From NCBI RefSeq assembly GCF_001514125.1, contig NZ_KQ948552.1:248001-312000 (forward strand): a DNA stretch of 64,000 nucleotides, in the 5' to 3' direction. Source of the DNA: Streptomyces longwoodensis (GTDB taxonomy: Bacteria > Actinomycetota > Actinomycetes > Streptomycetales > Streptomycetaceae). Of the stretch, positions 1 through 8,629 are shown in pieces (position 1 is the first letter of the stretch; each line of letters begins with the position of its first letter). The notes under the pieces are model-generated. The model was not told the origin of the DNA. It saw only the letters and a program-made list of their open reading frames with translations, and ran no database searches. The translations under genes were made by a program, and so were the position numbers.

Positions 1-1092
1 GGACAGGTCGAAGGAGGCGACCGGCAGGATCGCCTCGTCGCCCAGTTCCAGGGCGCCGAGCCCGGCGCGCGCGTACGCCCGCGCGCCGTCCTCGGAGGCG
101 CCCATCACCGCCGGGACCCAGGCGTGCCGGCGGGCGACGTCCAGCCAGGCGGCGATGGCGTGCGGCCAGGCCTCGCGGTCGCCGACGGGGTCGCCGCTGG
201 CCAGGCAGACGCCCACCTCGACGCGGTAGGTGACGGCGGCCTTGGCGCTGGGTGAGAAGACGACGGCCTTGTCACGCCGGGTGGCGAAGTAGCCGAGGGA
301 GTCCTGCGTGCCGTAGGCCTTCAGCAGGGCGCGGATACGGGTCTCCTCGTCGCCGTGCAGGGCGGCTTCCATGCGCTGGGAGCGGAACAGGGTGGCGGCG
401 GCGTTCAGCAGGGCCAGGGCGCCGAACAGGCCGAGGAAGAAGTACAGGGGCCGGGGCGGGTGCCCGTCGAAGGAGCGCGCGGAGACCAGGCCGCCGAGGA
501 CGCGGTTGGCGGCCCACGGCAGCCGCTGGGCGGACGGCAGGGTGCCGGGGAACAGCTCGACCAGGCCCCAGCCGGCCAGGATCGCGAGGCCGAGCCCGGC
601 CAGCAGCACGAGGAGGGCGCGCCGGACGGCGCCGTGCCGGGAGGCGGCGTAGAACTCCGCGCGGGCCACGACCAGCGCGGCCAGGGCGAGCGTGCACACC
701 ACCAGCGACGGGACCGACTCCGCGTACAGCCCCACGACCACCCCGAGGACGTCGGTCAGGACCAGCAGGCCCAGGTAGACGACCACCAGCCACCAGGCGA
801 CCTTCTTGCGGGCGGCGAGGGCGCCGGCGAGCAGGACGAGGAAGACGGCGTAGGCGAGGTTGGCGCTGACCGGAACGGTCAGCAGGTCGAGGAAGCGGAC
901 GACGGGACGCAGCAGGACGCGCAGGGGCGGGACCACGGCCAGCAGGGCGCAGAGCGCGGCCAGGGCGCCGAAGAAGGTGGCGAAGACCTGCGGGACGTGG
1001 CCGAGCAGCCGGCGTGCGGGGGCCTGCGGCCCGGCGCCCGGGACGTCGCGGGGCGCGCGCCCGGCCCGGGTGGCCTCGGGGGTGGCGCTCAT
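1..1092 (-). CDS. MprF/LysX-type membrane protein with phosphatidylglycerol lysyltransferase (DUF2156) domain, partial
   Basis: The gene reads leftward from an ATG at 1092 and runs off the window, so the C-terminus is missing. The first 250 or so residues contain several hydrophobic segments (for example around FFGALAALCALLAVV and LAYAVFLVLLAGALAARKK), typical of the membrane half of MprF/LysX proteins. After about residue 270 comes the start of the cytosolic transferase domain, with GYFATRRDKAVVFSP and VCLASGDPVGD, which I recognise from the DUF2156 family. Members move an amino acid from aminoacyl-tRNA to phosphatidylglycerol, which lowers envelope charge and gives cationic-peptide tolerance. 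A lysyl-tRNA synthetase part cannot be excluded because the end is cut off. It is divergent from the universal stress gene, 63 bp away. Confidence 0.8.
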   Translation of the reverse strand, partial: MSATPEATRAGRAPRDVPGAGPQAPARRLLGHVPQVFATFFGALAALCALLAVVPPLRVLLRPVVRFLDLLTVPVSANLAYAVFLVLLAGALAARKKVAWWLVVVYLGLLVLTDVLGVVVGLYAESVPSLVVCTLALAALVVARAEFYAASRHGAVRRALLVLLAGLGLAILAGWGLVELFPGTLPSAQRLPWAANRVLGGLVSARSFDGHPPRPLYFFLGLFGALALLNAAATLFRSQRMEAALHGDEETRIRALLKAYGTQDSLGYFATRRDKAVVFSPSAKAAVTYRVEVGVCLASGDPVGDREAWPHAIAAWLDVARRHAWVPAVMGASEDGARAYARAGLGALELGDEAILPVASFDLS

Positions 1093-1155
1093 GTTCCGAC
1101 TCTAGGAAGGGGAGGGCCGGTTCGCCCGTCGAGAGGTCCGGGATAGCCTCGGACC

Positions 1156-1629
1156 GTGACGGAACAGCACTCCAGGCAGCCCGCGCAGGGGTTCGAGCGG
1201 GGCACGGACGGGCCCAAGGTCATCCTGGTCGGGGTCGACGGGTCGGACACCTCCATGCGGGCCGCGGCCTACGCCGGGGGGCTGGCCCGCCGGCAGAACG
1301 CGCTCCTCGCCGTGGTGTACGTGCAGCCGGTGATGGCCGCCGGGGCCGCGCTCGGGGCGCCGGTCGCCGACGCCACCGACGGGATCGCCGAGGACCTGGT
1401 GGCCGAGATCCGGGACGCCGCCCGGCGGGTCAGGGGGATATTCGACGTGCGCTGGGAGTTCCACACGTTCCGCGGCGACCCGTACAACGGCCTGGTGAAG
1501 GCCGCGGAGGAACTGAAGGCGGACGCGGTGGTCGTGGGCGCGTCCGAGCAGGCCGGGCACCGGCTGATCGGCTCGGTGGCGGTCCGGCTGGTGAAGGCGG
1601 GGCGCTGGCCGGTGACCGTGGTGCCGTGA
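1156..1629 (+). CDS. universal stress protein (UspA family)
   Basis: A 157-residue single-domain Usp protein starting at GTG. The N-terminal strand ends in GVDGSDTS, the usual position of the nucleotide-contacting acid. The C-terminal part has VVGASEQAGHRLIGS followed by VTVVP, matching the family's glycine-rich ATP loop and final strand, although the G-x2-G-x9-G-S spacing is not perfect. The length is normal for a single Usp domain. Family members are cytosolic and bind ATP or AMP under stress. The exact role here is unknown. The gene is monocistronic, divergent from the MprF-like gene and convergent with the CapA-like gene. Confidence 0.9.
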   Translation: MTEQHSRQPAQGFERGTDGPKVILVGVDGSDTSMRAAAYAGGLARRQNALLAVVYVQPVMAAGAALGAPVADATDGIAEDLVAEIRDAARRVRGIFDVRWEFHTFRGDPYNGLVKAAEELKADAVVVGASEQAGHRLIGSVAVRLVKAGRWPVTVVP

Positions 1630-1728
1630 CCCGCCGACGGGCGCGACGCGGCGGGCCCGCCGTCCGGGTTCCGCTCGGGCAGGGGCGGGCGCGTCGAGCC
1701 CGCCGCGGGTGAGCCCCGTCGTGGCGGG

Positions 1729-1764
1729 CCGCAACGCCGTTCCCGCACCGCAACGCCGTTCCCG
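1729..1764 (+). repeat. short tandem repeat in convergent intergenic region
   Basis: The 17-mer CCGCAACGCCGTTCCCG occurs at 1729-1745 and again at 1748-1764, a 19-bp period. A run of GTGCCG-like hexamers follows to about 1825. It lies between the stop codons of the Usp and CapA-like genes. It looks like simple-sequence expansion. No terminator hairpin was evident. Confidence 0.7.
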
Positions 1765-1825
1765 TGCCGCGCCTACGGTGCCGTGCCGTGCCCGCGGTGC
1801 CGCGCCGCGCCCCCGTGCCGTGCCG

Positions 1826-2965
1826 CTACTCCCCCATCACCAGCCCGTCCTTGGCCGCCCCGCGGCTGAGCACGACGTCGCGGATGCGGTCGCGCACGCC
1901 GCGCAGTTCGGCGCCCTGGGCGAGCGCGCGGTTGAGGTCGACCACGCGGCCGGCGTCGACGTCGAACAGCTGGGGCACGAACTCGGCCTTCACCACCTCC
2001 CAGCGGGCGCCGGGCCGGACGGGCGGGGCGAAGGTGAAGCGGCCCACGGTGGACTGGCGGCCGCGCGGGTCGGTGGCGCCCTGGTCGTTCGTGGTCTCAC
2101 CGGCGACCTGGTCGCCCGTGCCGTAGACCACCCAGGTGCCGTTGACCTTCTCGTACGCCTGCGGGACGTGGCCGTGGGTGCCGAGGACCAGGTCGATGTC
2201 GGGGCGTCCGCCGGAGCGGGACGCGGTGAGGGCGCGGGCGAGGGCGAGTTGCCGCCCGTCGGGGGCGTCCTGCCAGGCGGCGCCCCAGTGCACCGAGACC
2301 ACGACGACGTCGGCGCCGGCCTTCCGGGCGGCGCGCGCGTCCGCGACGATCCGGTTCTCGTCGGCCAGGGCGACCGTCCAGGGGGCCCCGGGCGGCTGCG
2401 GGCGGCCGGTACCGGCGGTGTAGGCCAGGTGGGCGACCTTCGCGCGGCCGGCCCGCAGCAGGGTGATCGCGTTGGCCTCTGCCTCGGTGCGGGCGGTGCC
2501 CGCGTGGCGCACGCCGGCGGCGTCGAGCGCGTCGAGGGTGCGGCGCACGCCCGCGGCGCCCTCGTCGAGGCTGTGCTCGGAGGCGGTGGAGCAGCCGTCG
2601 TAGCCGGTGGCGGCGAGGGCGCGGGCGATCTCGGGCGGGGACGTGAAGGCGGGGTCACCGTCGGCGCCCCGGACCGGCTCCGTCTGGCACAGGGCGACGT
2701 CGGCGCGGGAGACGACCGGCTCGGTCCCGGCGAGCAGGGGGCGGAAGTCGTAGCCGGTGCCGCCGGCGTCGAAGCGGGCGCGGTCGATGACGGAGCTGTG
2801 CGGGAGGACGTCGCCGGCGGCGACGAGGGTGAAGCCGCGGGCGGCGGCGGGGGCGGGACGCCCGGGCTCGACCACGGGCGCCCGGTCCTGGGCCCGGCAG
2901 GCGGCACCCGCCGCGAGGACGGCCGTCAGGGCGAGGGCCACCTGTCGTCTGCGCGCGATCACCAC
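1826..2965 (-). CDS. CapA family protein (poly-gamma-glutamate-type, metallophosphatase fold)
   Basis: A 379-residue protein starting at GTG. The N-terminus is a basic then hydrophobic export signal ending AAGAAC, a weak lipobox, so secretion or lipidation is likely. The mature part has the family landmarks: AAGDVLPHS at the first metal-binding strand, VSVHWG in the middle and GTHGHVPQ further on, the His-rich motifs of the CapA/PgsA calcineurin-like superfamily. In Bacillus CapA takes part in polyglutamate capsule synthesis. No pgsB or pgsC homologues lie nearby, so a capsule role is not supported here and a generic extracytoplasmic hydrolase is as likely. It is divergent from the ECF sigma gene across about 265 bp. 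Confidence 0.85.
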   Translation of the reverse strand: MVIARRRQVALALTAVLAAGAACRAQDRAPVVEPGRPAPAAARGFTLVAAGDVLPHSSVIDRARFDAGGTGYDFRPLLAGTEPVVSRADVALCQTEPVRGADGDPAFTSPPEIARALAATGYDGCSTASEHSLDEGAAGVRRTLDALDAAGVRHAGTARTEAEANAITLLRAGRAKVAHLAYTAGTGRPQPPGAPWTVALADENRIVADARAARKAGADVVVVSVHWGAAWQDAPDGRQLALARALTASRSGGRPDIDLVLGTHGHVPQAYEKVNGTWVVYGTGDQVAGETTNDQGATDPRGRQSTVGRFTFAPPVRPGARWEVVKAEFVPQLFDVDAGRVVDLNRALAQGAELRGVRDRIRDVVLSRGAAKDGLVMGE

Positions 2966-3231
2966 ATCACCCCATCACGGATGGATTGTCATATTTACGC
3001 ACCCCTCTCTCCTAACGCATGCCCGCCCCCGAACGCCCCCGGCGCTCCCTGCGCGCCCCGACGATGCGCGCGATCGGCGTAGCGGCAGCGCGTCCACGGG
3101 CGGGGTGCGCGGGCGGTCGTGCGCCCCGGAGGCGACCGTTCGTCGTGCCGTTCGCCGACGCTTTCGACCGTCCGTCGCAGAGCCGTGCGTGCGGCCTGTC
3201 ACCCGCGGGCGCCCTGCGGTGCCATACGCCC

Positions 3232-3783
3232 ATGAGCGCCGCGACGACCCTGACGCACCGCCCGACGGCGACCGCCGAGCACGAGCTCGCCGCGCTGCAG
3301 CGCGAGCACGGCCGGCCGCTGTTCGCGCTGCTGCTGAGGCTGTGCGACGGCGACCGGCAGCGCGCCGAGGACCTGGTGCAGGAGACCCTGGTGCGGGCCT
3401 GGCAGCACCCCGAGGCGCTGCGCGCCGACGCCTTCGACTCCGTACGCCCCTGGCTGATGACCGTCGCCCGGCGGCTCGCCATCGACGCGCGGCGGGCCCG
3501 TCAGGCGCGCCCGGCCGAGGTCGGGGACGCGGTGCTGGAGAACGCACCCGTGTGCGCCGACCACGCCGAGCGGGCCGCCGCCGCCCTGGACGTGCGCGAG
3601 GCTGTGAAGACTCTCACTCCCGAACACCGTGACGTCCTGGTGCTGGTGTACTTCCAGGGGGCGAGTGTGGCGGAAGCCGCCGCAACCCTGGGCATTCCGC
3701 CCGGTACCGTGAAGTCCCGCGCGTACTACGCGCTGCGCGCCCTGCGCCGGCTGCTTCCGGGATACGCGGCCGACCTGCGCTGA
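3232..3783 (+). CDS. ECF-type RNA polymerase sigma factor
   Basis: A 183-residue sigma-70 family protein. Region 2 is recognisable around AEDLVQETLVRAW and region 4 around VAEAAATLGIPPGTVKSR, the helix-turn-helix that reads the -35 element. Together with the short length this gives the group 4 (ECF) layout. I chose the ATG at 3232 because it places a normal-length N-terminus just before region 2. The frame is open further upstream, but that stretch has no sigma homology. A ZAS anti-sigma gene lies downstream at 4585 and would be expected to hold this factor inactive. The two are separated by one unrelated gene, which is less common than direct adjacency. Confidence 0.92.
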   Translation: MSAATTLTHRPTATAEHELAALQREHGRPLFALLLRLCDGDRQRAEDLVQETLVRAWQHPEALRADAFDSVRPWLMTVARRLAIDARRARQARPAEVGDAVLENAPVCADHAERAAAALDVREAVKTLTPEHRDVLVLVYFQGASVAEAAATLGIPPGTVKSRAYYALRALRRLLPGYAADLR

Positions 3784-3919
3784 AACCAGCGGCCGAGTCA
3801 AACCTCCGTAAAGCGCCTTGCCGACGACCCCGGTTGAGTAATCGGCTGTCCTCATCCGTGTTCCGGATGGGGGCCCCGGCACCGGGCGACGCGCACGCAC
3901 CGGAGGAAGGCAGGAAGGG

Positions 3920-4435
3920 ATGCAGCACAGAGGTCATCAGAGTACGGACGGCACCGACGGCGGCGAACTCACCGTTCCCATGGCCTGGTTGTACGCCGAG
4001 TACATCGCCGACGAACTGCTGCGGACCGGCGATCTCATGCCGCCGACGTCCTTCGAGTTCCGCGCCGGGCGCGACGCGCTGGCGCTGACCATCTTCCTGT
4101 CCGACGCGGACGGCGAGCTGTCCGGGATCCGGGTGGTGACCCAGCTGGAGACATGGCTGTCGCTGACCGCCTACGACCAGCCGTGGCAGGGCTGGGTGCG
4201 CGAGCGGATGGCCCAACTCGCCGCCGCAGAAGCCGAGTCCGGCCGTCCGTCGGTGGACCTGGAGCTGGCCGCGGCGGCCTGGCGCTGGCTGGAGGAGACA
4301 GAGCTGCTCGCCCCCGACCTGGACGCGGTGCCCGGCGGCGGCGCGCTGCCCGACGAGGACGAGGGACCGAAGGTCTGGACGCCCGCCTGGCAACTCGGTC
4401 TGCCCCTCGGCCACCTCGCGATCCACCTTTTTTAG
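3920..4435 (+). CDS. hypothetical protein between sigma and anti-sigma genes
   Basis: A 171-residue acidic protein (ATG at 3920) whose family I do not recognise. It has no signal peptide or membrane segment. The central part is amphipathic and aromatic-rich (LETWLSLTAYDQPWQGW) and there is an acidic stretch near the end (DEDEG). Codon use is typical of the chromosome. It lies between an ECF sigma gene and a zinc-finger anti-sigma gene on the same strand, 136 bp after the first and 149 bp before the second. It may belong to the same regulon or modulate the pair, but this is positional inference only. Confidence 0.7.
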   Translation: MQHRGHQSTDGTDGGELTVPMAWLYAEYIADELLRTGDLMPPTSFEFRAGRDALALTIFLSDADGELSGIRVVTQLETWLSLTAYDQPWQGWVRERMAQLAAAEAESGRPSVDLELAAAAWRWLEETELLAPDLDAVPGGGALPDEDEGPKVWTPAWQLGLPLGHLAIHLF

Positions 4436-4584
4436 ATCCTCGGGGATCCGCACCAATCCGCGGGGCCGACGGCTCCGAACGTCTCGGGTGATTCTCCGTG
4501 CGTCTTGAGTGATTCGGCTGTCTGGTCCGTACCGGTGGGAGCAAGGAGTAACCCCACCCGCACCCAACGGCACGAGGATTCGGC

Positions 4585-5235
4585 ATGAGGTCCCTGGAAA
4601 GGCATGCGGACGTCGGCGCGTACGCGCTCGGCGTGCTCGACGAAGCGGCGGCCTTCCGCTTCGAGGACCACCTCATGGAGTGTCCTCGGTGCGCGGCTCA
4701 GGTCACCGAGTTCGGCCCCACCACACGCCAGTTGATGCTCTACCGGCGGGCGACGCCGCGGTTCGTGCACCCGTTCGCCGGGCCGGGTCCCCGGCTGCTG
4801 GACAGGGTGCTCGGCGAGGTCGCGGCCCGGCAGCGGGCCGGCCGCAGGCGCCTGGTGTTCGCGCTGGCCGCCTCCGTCGCCGTGGCCCTCGGCGGACCCG
4901 CCGTCGCGGTCCTCGCGGACGCCGGCGAGCAGGACGTACGCCTCACCGCGACGGACGAGAAGTCGGGGGTGTGGGCGCAGGTCACGACCGAGGACCGGAT
5001 CTGGGGCACCGACGTGGTGCTCAAGGTCAAGGACGGCGCGGGTCCCCGCGACTGCCGGCTGGTCGTCGTCGGCCACGACGGCTCCGAGCAGACCGTCACC
5101 AGTTGGGCCGTGCCCGACCACGACGCCCGGCCCAACACCGTGCACGGCGCCGCCGCCCTGCACCCCGGGGACATCGCCCGCTACGAGGTGCGCACCGCCC
5201 AGGGCGACCGGCTGGTCACGCTCCAGTCGCGGTAG
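4585..5235 (+). CDS. ZAS-type (zf-HC2) transmembrane anti-sigma factor
   Basis: A 216-residue protein starting at ATG. The N-terminal anti-sigma domain carries the zinc-binding H-x3-C-x2-C signature (H29, C33, C36 in EDHLMECPRC) preceded by a distal histidine in HADVGAYALG. One hydrophobic segment (LVFALAASVAVALGG, about residues 89-103) would put the roughly 110-residue C-terminal part outside the membrane, where it looks like a small beta-rich domain. Such proteins bind their ECF sigma and release it after an envelope or redox signal. The likely partner is the sigma at 3232. Confidence 0.88.
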   Translation: MRSLERHADVGAYALGVLDEAAAFRFEDHLMECPRCAAQVTEFGPTTRQLMLYRRATPRFVHPFAGPGPRLLDRVLGEVAARQRAGRRRLVFALAASVAVALGGPAVAVLADAGEQDVRLTATDEKSGVWAQVTTEDRIWGTDVVLKVKDGAGPRDCRLVVVGHDGSEQTVTSWAVPDHDARPNTVHGAAALHPGDIARYEVRTAQGDRLVTLQSR

Positions 5236-5327
5236 CCCTCCCCCGGGCGGAAACTGGAGTCGAGGACGCGGAGCCGCCCAGGACCGCTCCGCGCCGCCCC
5301 CGCGAGCACCACCGGAGGGGCAGAGCC

Positions 5328-5720
5328 GTGGACGACCGACTGATGATCCTCGTGTCCGACGACGACGCCGGGGCCGAGCAGGTCGAAGAACTCACCCGGC
5401 ACCTGCGCGAGGAACTCCTGCAACTCGACGTGGACGACGTCACGTCCGTGCCCGCCGACGACGTGCCCGCCGGGGCCCGGGTCGTGGACCCCGCGACGGT
5501 CGGCTCCCTGCTGGTGACCCTCGGCACCTCGGTCGGCGCCCTCGACCAGGTGGTCACGGTGGTGCGCCGCTGGCTCGGCCGCTGCCGTGACACCCGGCCC
5601 TCGCTGCGGCTGCGCCTGGACGAGGACGAGCTGGAGATCTCGAAGGCGACCGACGACCAGGTGGCGCTGGCGTTCGACCTGTTCGTCCGGCGGCACGCGG
5701 CTGCGGCGGCCCCGCCATGA
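5328..5720 (+). CDS. EACC1 domain protein (effector-associated constant component)
   Basis: A 130-residue protein from GTG at 5328, preceded by a good GGAGGGG ribosome site. The sequence (LMILVSDDD near the start, GARVVDPATVGSLLVTLG in the middle, LDEDELEISKATDDQ near the end) matches what I know as effector-associated constant component 1, a small domain described in predicted actinobacterial conflict systems, where it sits beside an effector gene. Its stop codon overlaps the ATG of the caspase-type gene (ATGA), so the two are translationally coupled. It probably links the protease to a regulatory or sensing partner. The biochemical role is unproven. Confidence 0.82.
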   Translation: MDDRLMILVSDDDAGAEQVEELTRHLREELLQLDVDDVTSVPADDVPAGARVVDPATVGSLLVTLGTSVGALDQVVTVVRRWLGRCRDTRPSLRLRLDEDELEISKATDDQVALAFDLFVRRHAAAAAPP

Positions 5721-7697
5721 GCGGCTCGCGGCACGCGCTGATCGTCGCGAACGCCGACTACGACGACCCGGGCCTGAAGGAGCTCGCCTCCCCCGCCTCC
5801 GACGCCTCGGCACTCGCGCAGGTGCTCGGGGACCCCCAGATCGGCGACTTCGAGGTCGAGGTCGTCGCCGACGAGCCGTCCCACGTGATCCTGCGCCGCA
5901 TCGAGGGCTTCTTCACCGACCGCCGCCGCGACGACACGCTGGTGCTGCACTTCTCCTGCCACGGCCTCAAGAGCGAGTCGGGCGAGCTGTACCTCGCCGC
6001 CCGCGACACCGAGCCCCGCTACCTGGACGCCACCGCCGTCCCTTCGTACTTCGTGCGCCGGTGCATGTCCCGCACCCGGGCCGGCAGCACCGTGCTCTTC
6101 CTCGACTGCTGCTACGGCGGCGCCTTCCAAGGGCTCGGCGGCCGTGCGCGCCGCCGGGGACGCGAACGTCCTGGACAACTTCACGGCCGAGAAGCCGCCC
6201 CGGGGCCGGGGCTGGGCCGTCATCACCGCGTCCACCGCCATGCAGTACGCCATGGAGGGCGGCCGGCTCACCGAGGGCGCCGGTCCGCCCCCGTCGGTGT
6301 TCACCCATGCGGTGGTCGAGGGCCTCCAGACCGGCGACGCCGACCTGGACGCGGACGGCGAGGTGTCCCTCGACGACCTGTACGACTACCTCTACGAGCA
6401 CGTCCGCGAACAGAACCCGAACCAGACGCCGAGCAAGACCGTCGAGATGCAGGGCGGCCTCCAGCTGGCGCACAGCCGGCACCGCCGGATCAGGGTCGAA
6501 CCGGCCGACATCCGGCCCGAGATGCGCTCCGCCGTGCAGAGCCGCAACACCTTCACCCGGCTGGGCGCCGTGCGCGCCCTGCGCGACCAGCTGGCCGACG
6601 ACCGCCTGCCGGTCGCCGAGGGTGCCCGGCGGGCGCTGGAGGAGATGGCGCGGGGCGACGTCGAGGACGTCGCCCGCGACGCCGAGGAGGCCCTGACTGC
6701 GGTCCGGCTGCGGCCGTCCGCGACCCGGCTGGACTTCGGCCGGGTCGAGCGGGACTCCACCGTGCCGCACCGGACGGTCACCCTGGAGGGCGTCCCGCTG
6801 GCCCGCTGCTGCCTGGCCCACGCCACGGCCCCCTGGCTGCGGGTCGCGCAGGACGACGACGCCCTGGACGTCGGCGTCGACCCGGCCACGGTCGGCCACC
6901 TGAGCGGGGACGTCGTCCTCAAGGGGGTCGCCGACGACGCGGTGGTCACCGTGGAGGTCGACGTGCGCGTGCCGGACCGGCCGCCCGTGGACGCGCCGCC
7001 CGGCCCGGCCGGTGCGGAGGCGGGGACCGTACCGGACGGGCGGACGCCGGACACGCCCACCGCCGTGACCCCCGTGCCTCCCCCGTCCGACCGTGTGGTG
7101 ATCCGCCCGCAGGAGCCGCCCGGTGAGCCGCCGCCGGTGATCACCCACGACGCCGAGCAGGACGCGCCCCCGGTGACCGTCCCGCGACCGCCGCCGTCCC
7201 CGCCTGCGTTCGTCCCGCGCCAGGAACAGGCGACGGTCCTCGCCGACCGGCCGCCGCGGACCGCCGAGCACCCGAGCGGGGCGCACCGGTTCCCGCCGCC
7301 CGCGGTACGGCCCACACGGGCCCGGGGCGGACCCGTGGCCGCGGTCGCGGCGCTGGGGTGCGCGGGGGCGTCGGTGGTGCTGTGCGTGCTGGTGGCGGTG
7401 ACCGGACAGCAGGCGGTACGGGGCGACAGGGATGACGGGAATGCGCGGGACATCGAGGACTGGGTCCGCAGCACCGGTGCCTTCGGCTTCCTGGTGGCCT
7501 GCCTGTCGACGGCGGCCGCCGCCCTCCTCCTCGCCGGCCTGGCCCGCTACGTCGTCGAGGCGCACCGCGACCGGTACACCGACGGCGCACGCAGCGCGAC
7601 CGGGACGCTGACGTCGACCGCGCGGCTCTTCGCGGTCCCGGTGCTGGTGCTCGCCGCCCTGGCGGGGCTGGCCTACCTCGTGGGCAGCCGGATCTGA
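5717..7697 (+). pseudogene. caspase-family (C14) protease with membrane C-terminus, single frameshift near 6130
   Basis: The reading frame opens at ATG 5717 and encodes a caspase p20-like domain with catalytic His in HFSCHG (H82) and Cys in LDCCYGG (C132). At about 6128-6132 the homology moves to the +1 frame. The expected continuation (SAAVRAAGDANVLDNF, then AVITASTAMQYAMEGG) runs in that frame to the stop at 7697. Removing one G from the GGG at 6131-6133 restores one continuous protein of about 660 residues. Downstream are an EF-hand-like D-x-D-x-D (DADLDADGEVSLDDL), an all-helical part, a proline-rich linker and three membrane segments at the end. The flanking coding quality is intact, so this is either a recent mutation, an assembly error or a programmed shift. 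It is coupled to the EACC1 gene by an ATGA overlap. Confidence 0.85.
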
Positions 7698-7712
7698 CGA
7701 CTCCCCCGCGCG

Positions 7713-8576
7713 CTATTTCAGCAACCGCGACAACCGCCGGTCCGCCAGCGGCTTCCCGCCCGTCTGGCACGTCGGGCAGTACTGGAGGGAGGAGTCCGCG
7801 AAGGAGACCTCCCGGATGGTGTCGCCGCACACCGGGCAGGGCTCCCCGGTGCGGCCGTGCACGCGCAGGCCGCTCTTCTTCTCCGCCTTCAGCCGGCCCG
7901 CCGCCACGCCCCGGGAGCGCTCGACGGCCCCGGTGAGCGTGGTGCGCAGCGCCTCGTAGAGGACGTGGGTCTCCTCCGGGGTGAGCGAGGCGGCCAGCTT
8001 GAACGGTGACATCCGGGCGGCGTGCAGGATCTCGTCGCTGTAGGCGTTGCCGACGCCCGCGAGGAGGCTCTGGTCGCGCAGCGCGCCCTTGAGCTGACGC
8101 CGCTCGCCCGAGAGCAGCGCGGCGAGGCGTGCCTCGTCGAAGTCGTCGGCCAGCGGGTCGGGGCCGAGCCGGGCGACGCCCGGGACCTCGCCCGGGTCGC
8201 GGACGACGTAGACGGCGAGCCGCTTTTGGGTGCCGGCCTCGGTGAGCTCGAAGCCCGCGCCGGTCTCCAGGGCGACCCGCAGGGCGAGCGGGCCCTTGCC
8301 CGGGCGGGGCACGCCGTCCGGGAGGCGGTCCCTCCAGTGCAGCCAGCCGCCGCGGGCCAGGTGGGTGACGAGCCGCGGGCCGTCCTGCGTGCGCAGGTCG
8401 AGGAACTTGCCGTGGCGGAGCACCTCGACGACCTCGTGGCCCTCCAGGGCGGTGACGGGCGGGTCGTACGTCTTCAGGACGCTGATGGCGACGGGCAGGA
8501 CCCGTACGATCTCGTGGCCGACGAGGTGCTCGGTGAGGAAGTCCCTGAGCGCCTCGACCTCGGGCAGTTCCGGCAT
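7713..8576 (-). CDS. Fpg/Nei family DNA glycosylase-AP lyase
   Basis: A 287-residue protein starting MPELPEVE, where the proline after the initiator Met is the Schiff-base nucleophile and Glu3 the general acid of the family. The beta-hairpin lysine is in RHGKFLDL. The helix-two-turn-helix region is near LLAGVGNAYSDEIL, and a C-terminal CxxC...CxxC zinc finger (CPVC, CPTC) binds DNA. The length fits. The enzyme excises oxidised bases and cuts the abasic site. I cannot tell Fpg from Nei specificity. The frame is open far upstream, but the MPELPEVE start is decisive. It converges on the caspase gene with only 15 bp between the stop codons. Confidence 0.93.
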   Translation of the reverse strand: MPELPEVEALRDFLTEHLVGHEIVRVLPVAISVLKTYDPPVTALEGHEVVEVLRHGKFLDLRTQDGPRLVTHLARGGWLHWRDRLPDGVPRPGKGPLALRVALETGAGFELTEAGTQKRLAVYVVRDPGEVPGVARLGPDPLADDFDEARLAALLSGERRQLKGALRDQSLLAGVGNAYSDEILHAARMSPFKLAASLTPEETHVLYEALRTTLTGAVERSRGVAAGRLKAEKKSGLRVHGRTGEPCPVCGDTIREVSFADSSLQYCPTCQTGGKPLADRRLSRLLK

Positions 8577-8629
8577 AGGTCCAGGGTGCCACCCGCGTGC
8601 GGGTCCGGCCCGGTGCCCGGGCGGGGGGG

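Noticed and set aside
4433-4452. Hairpin with T run after the 171-residue orphan gene
   Set aside because: The T run precedes the stem on the coding strand, so the order is wrong for an intrinsic terminator.
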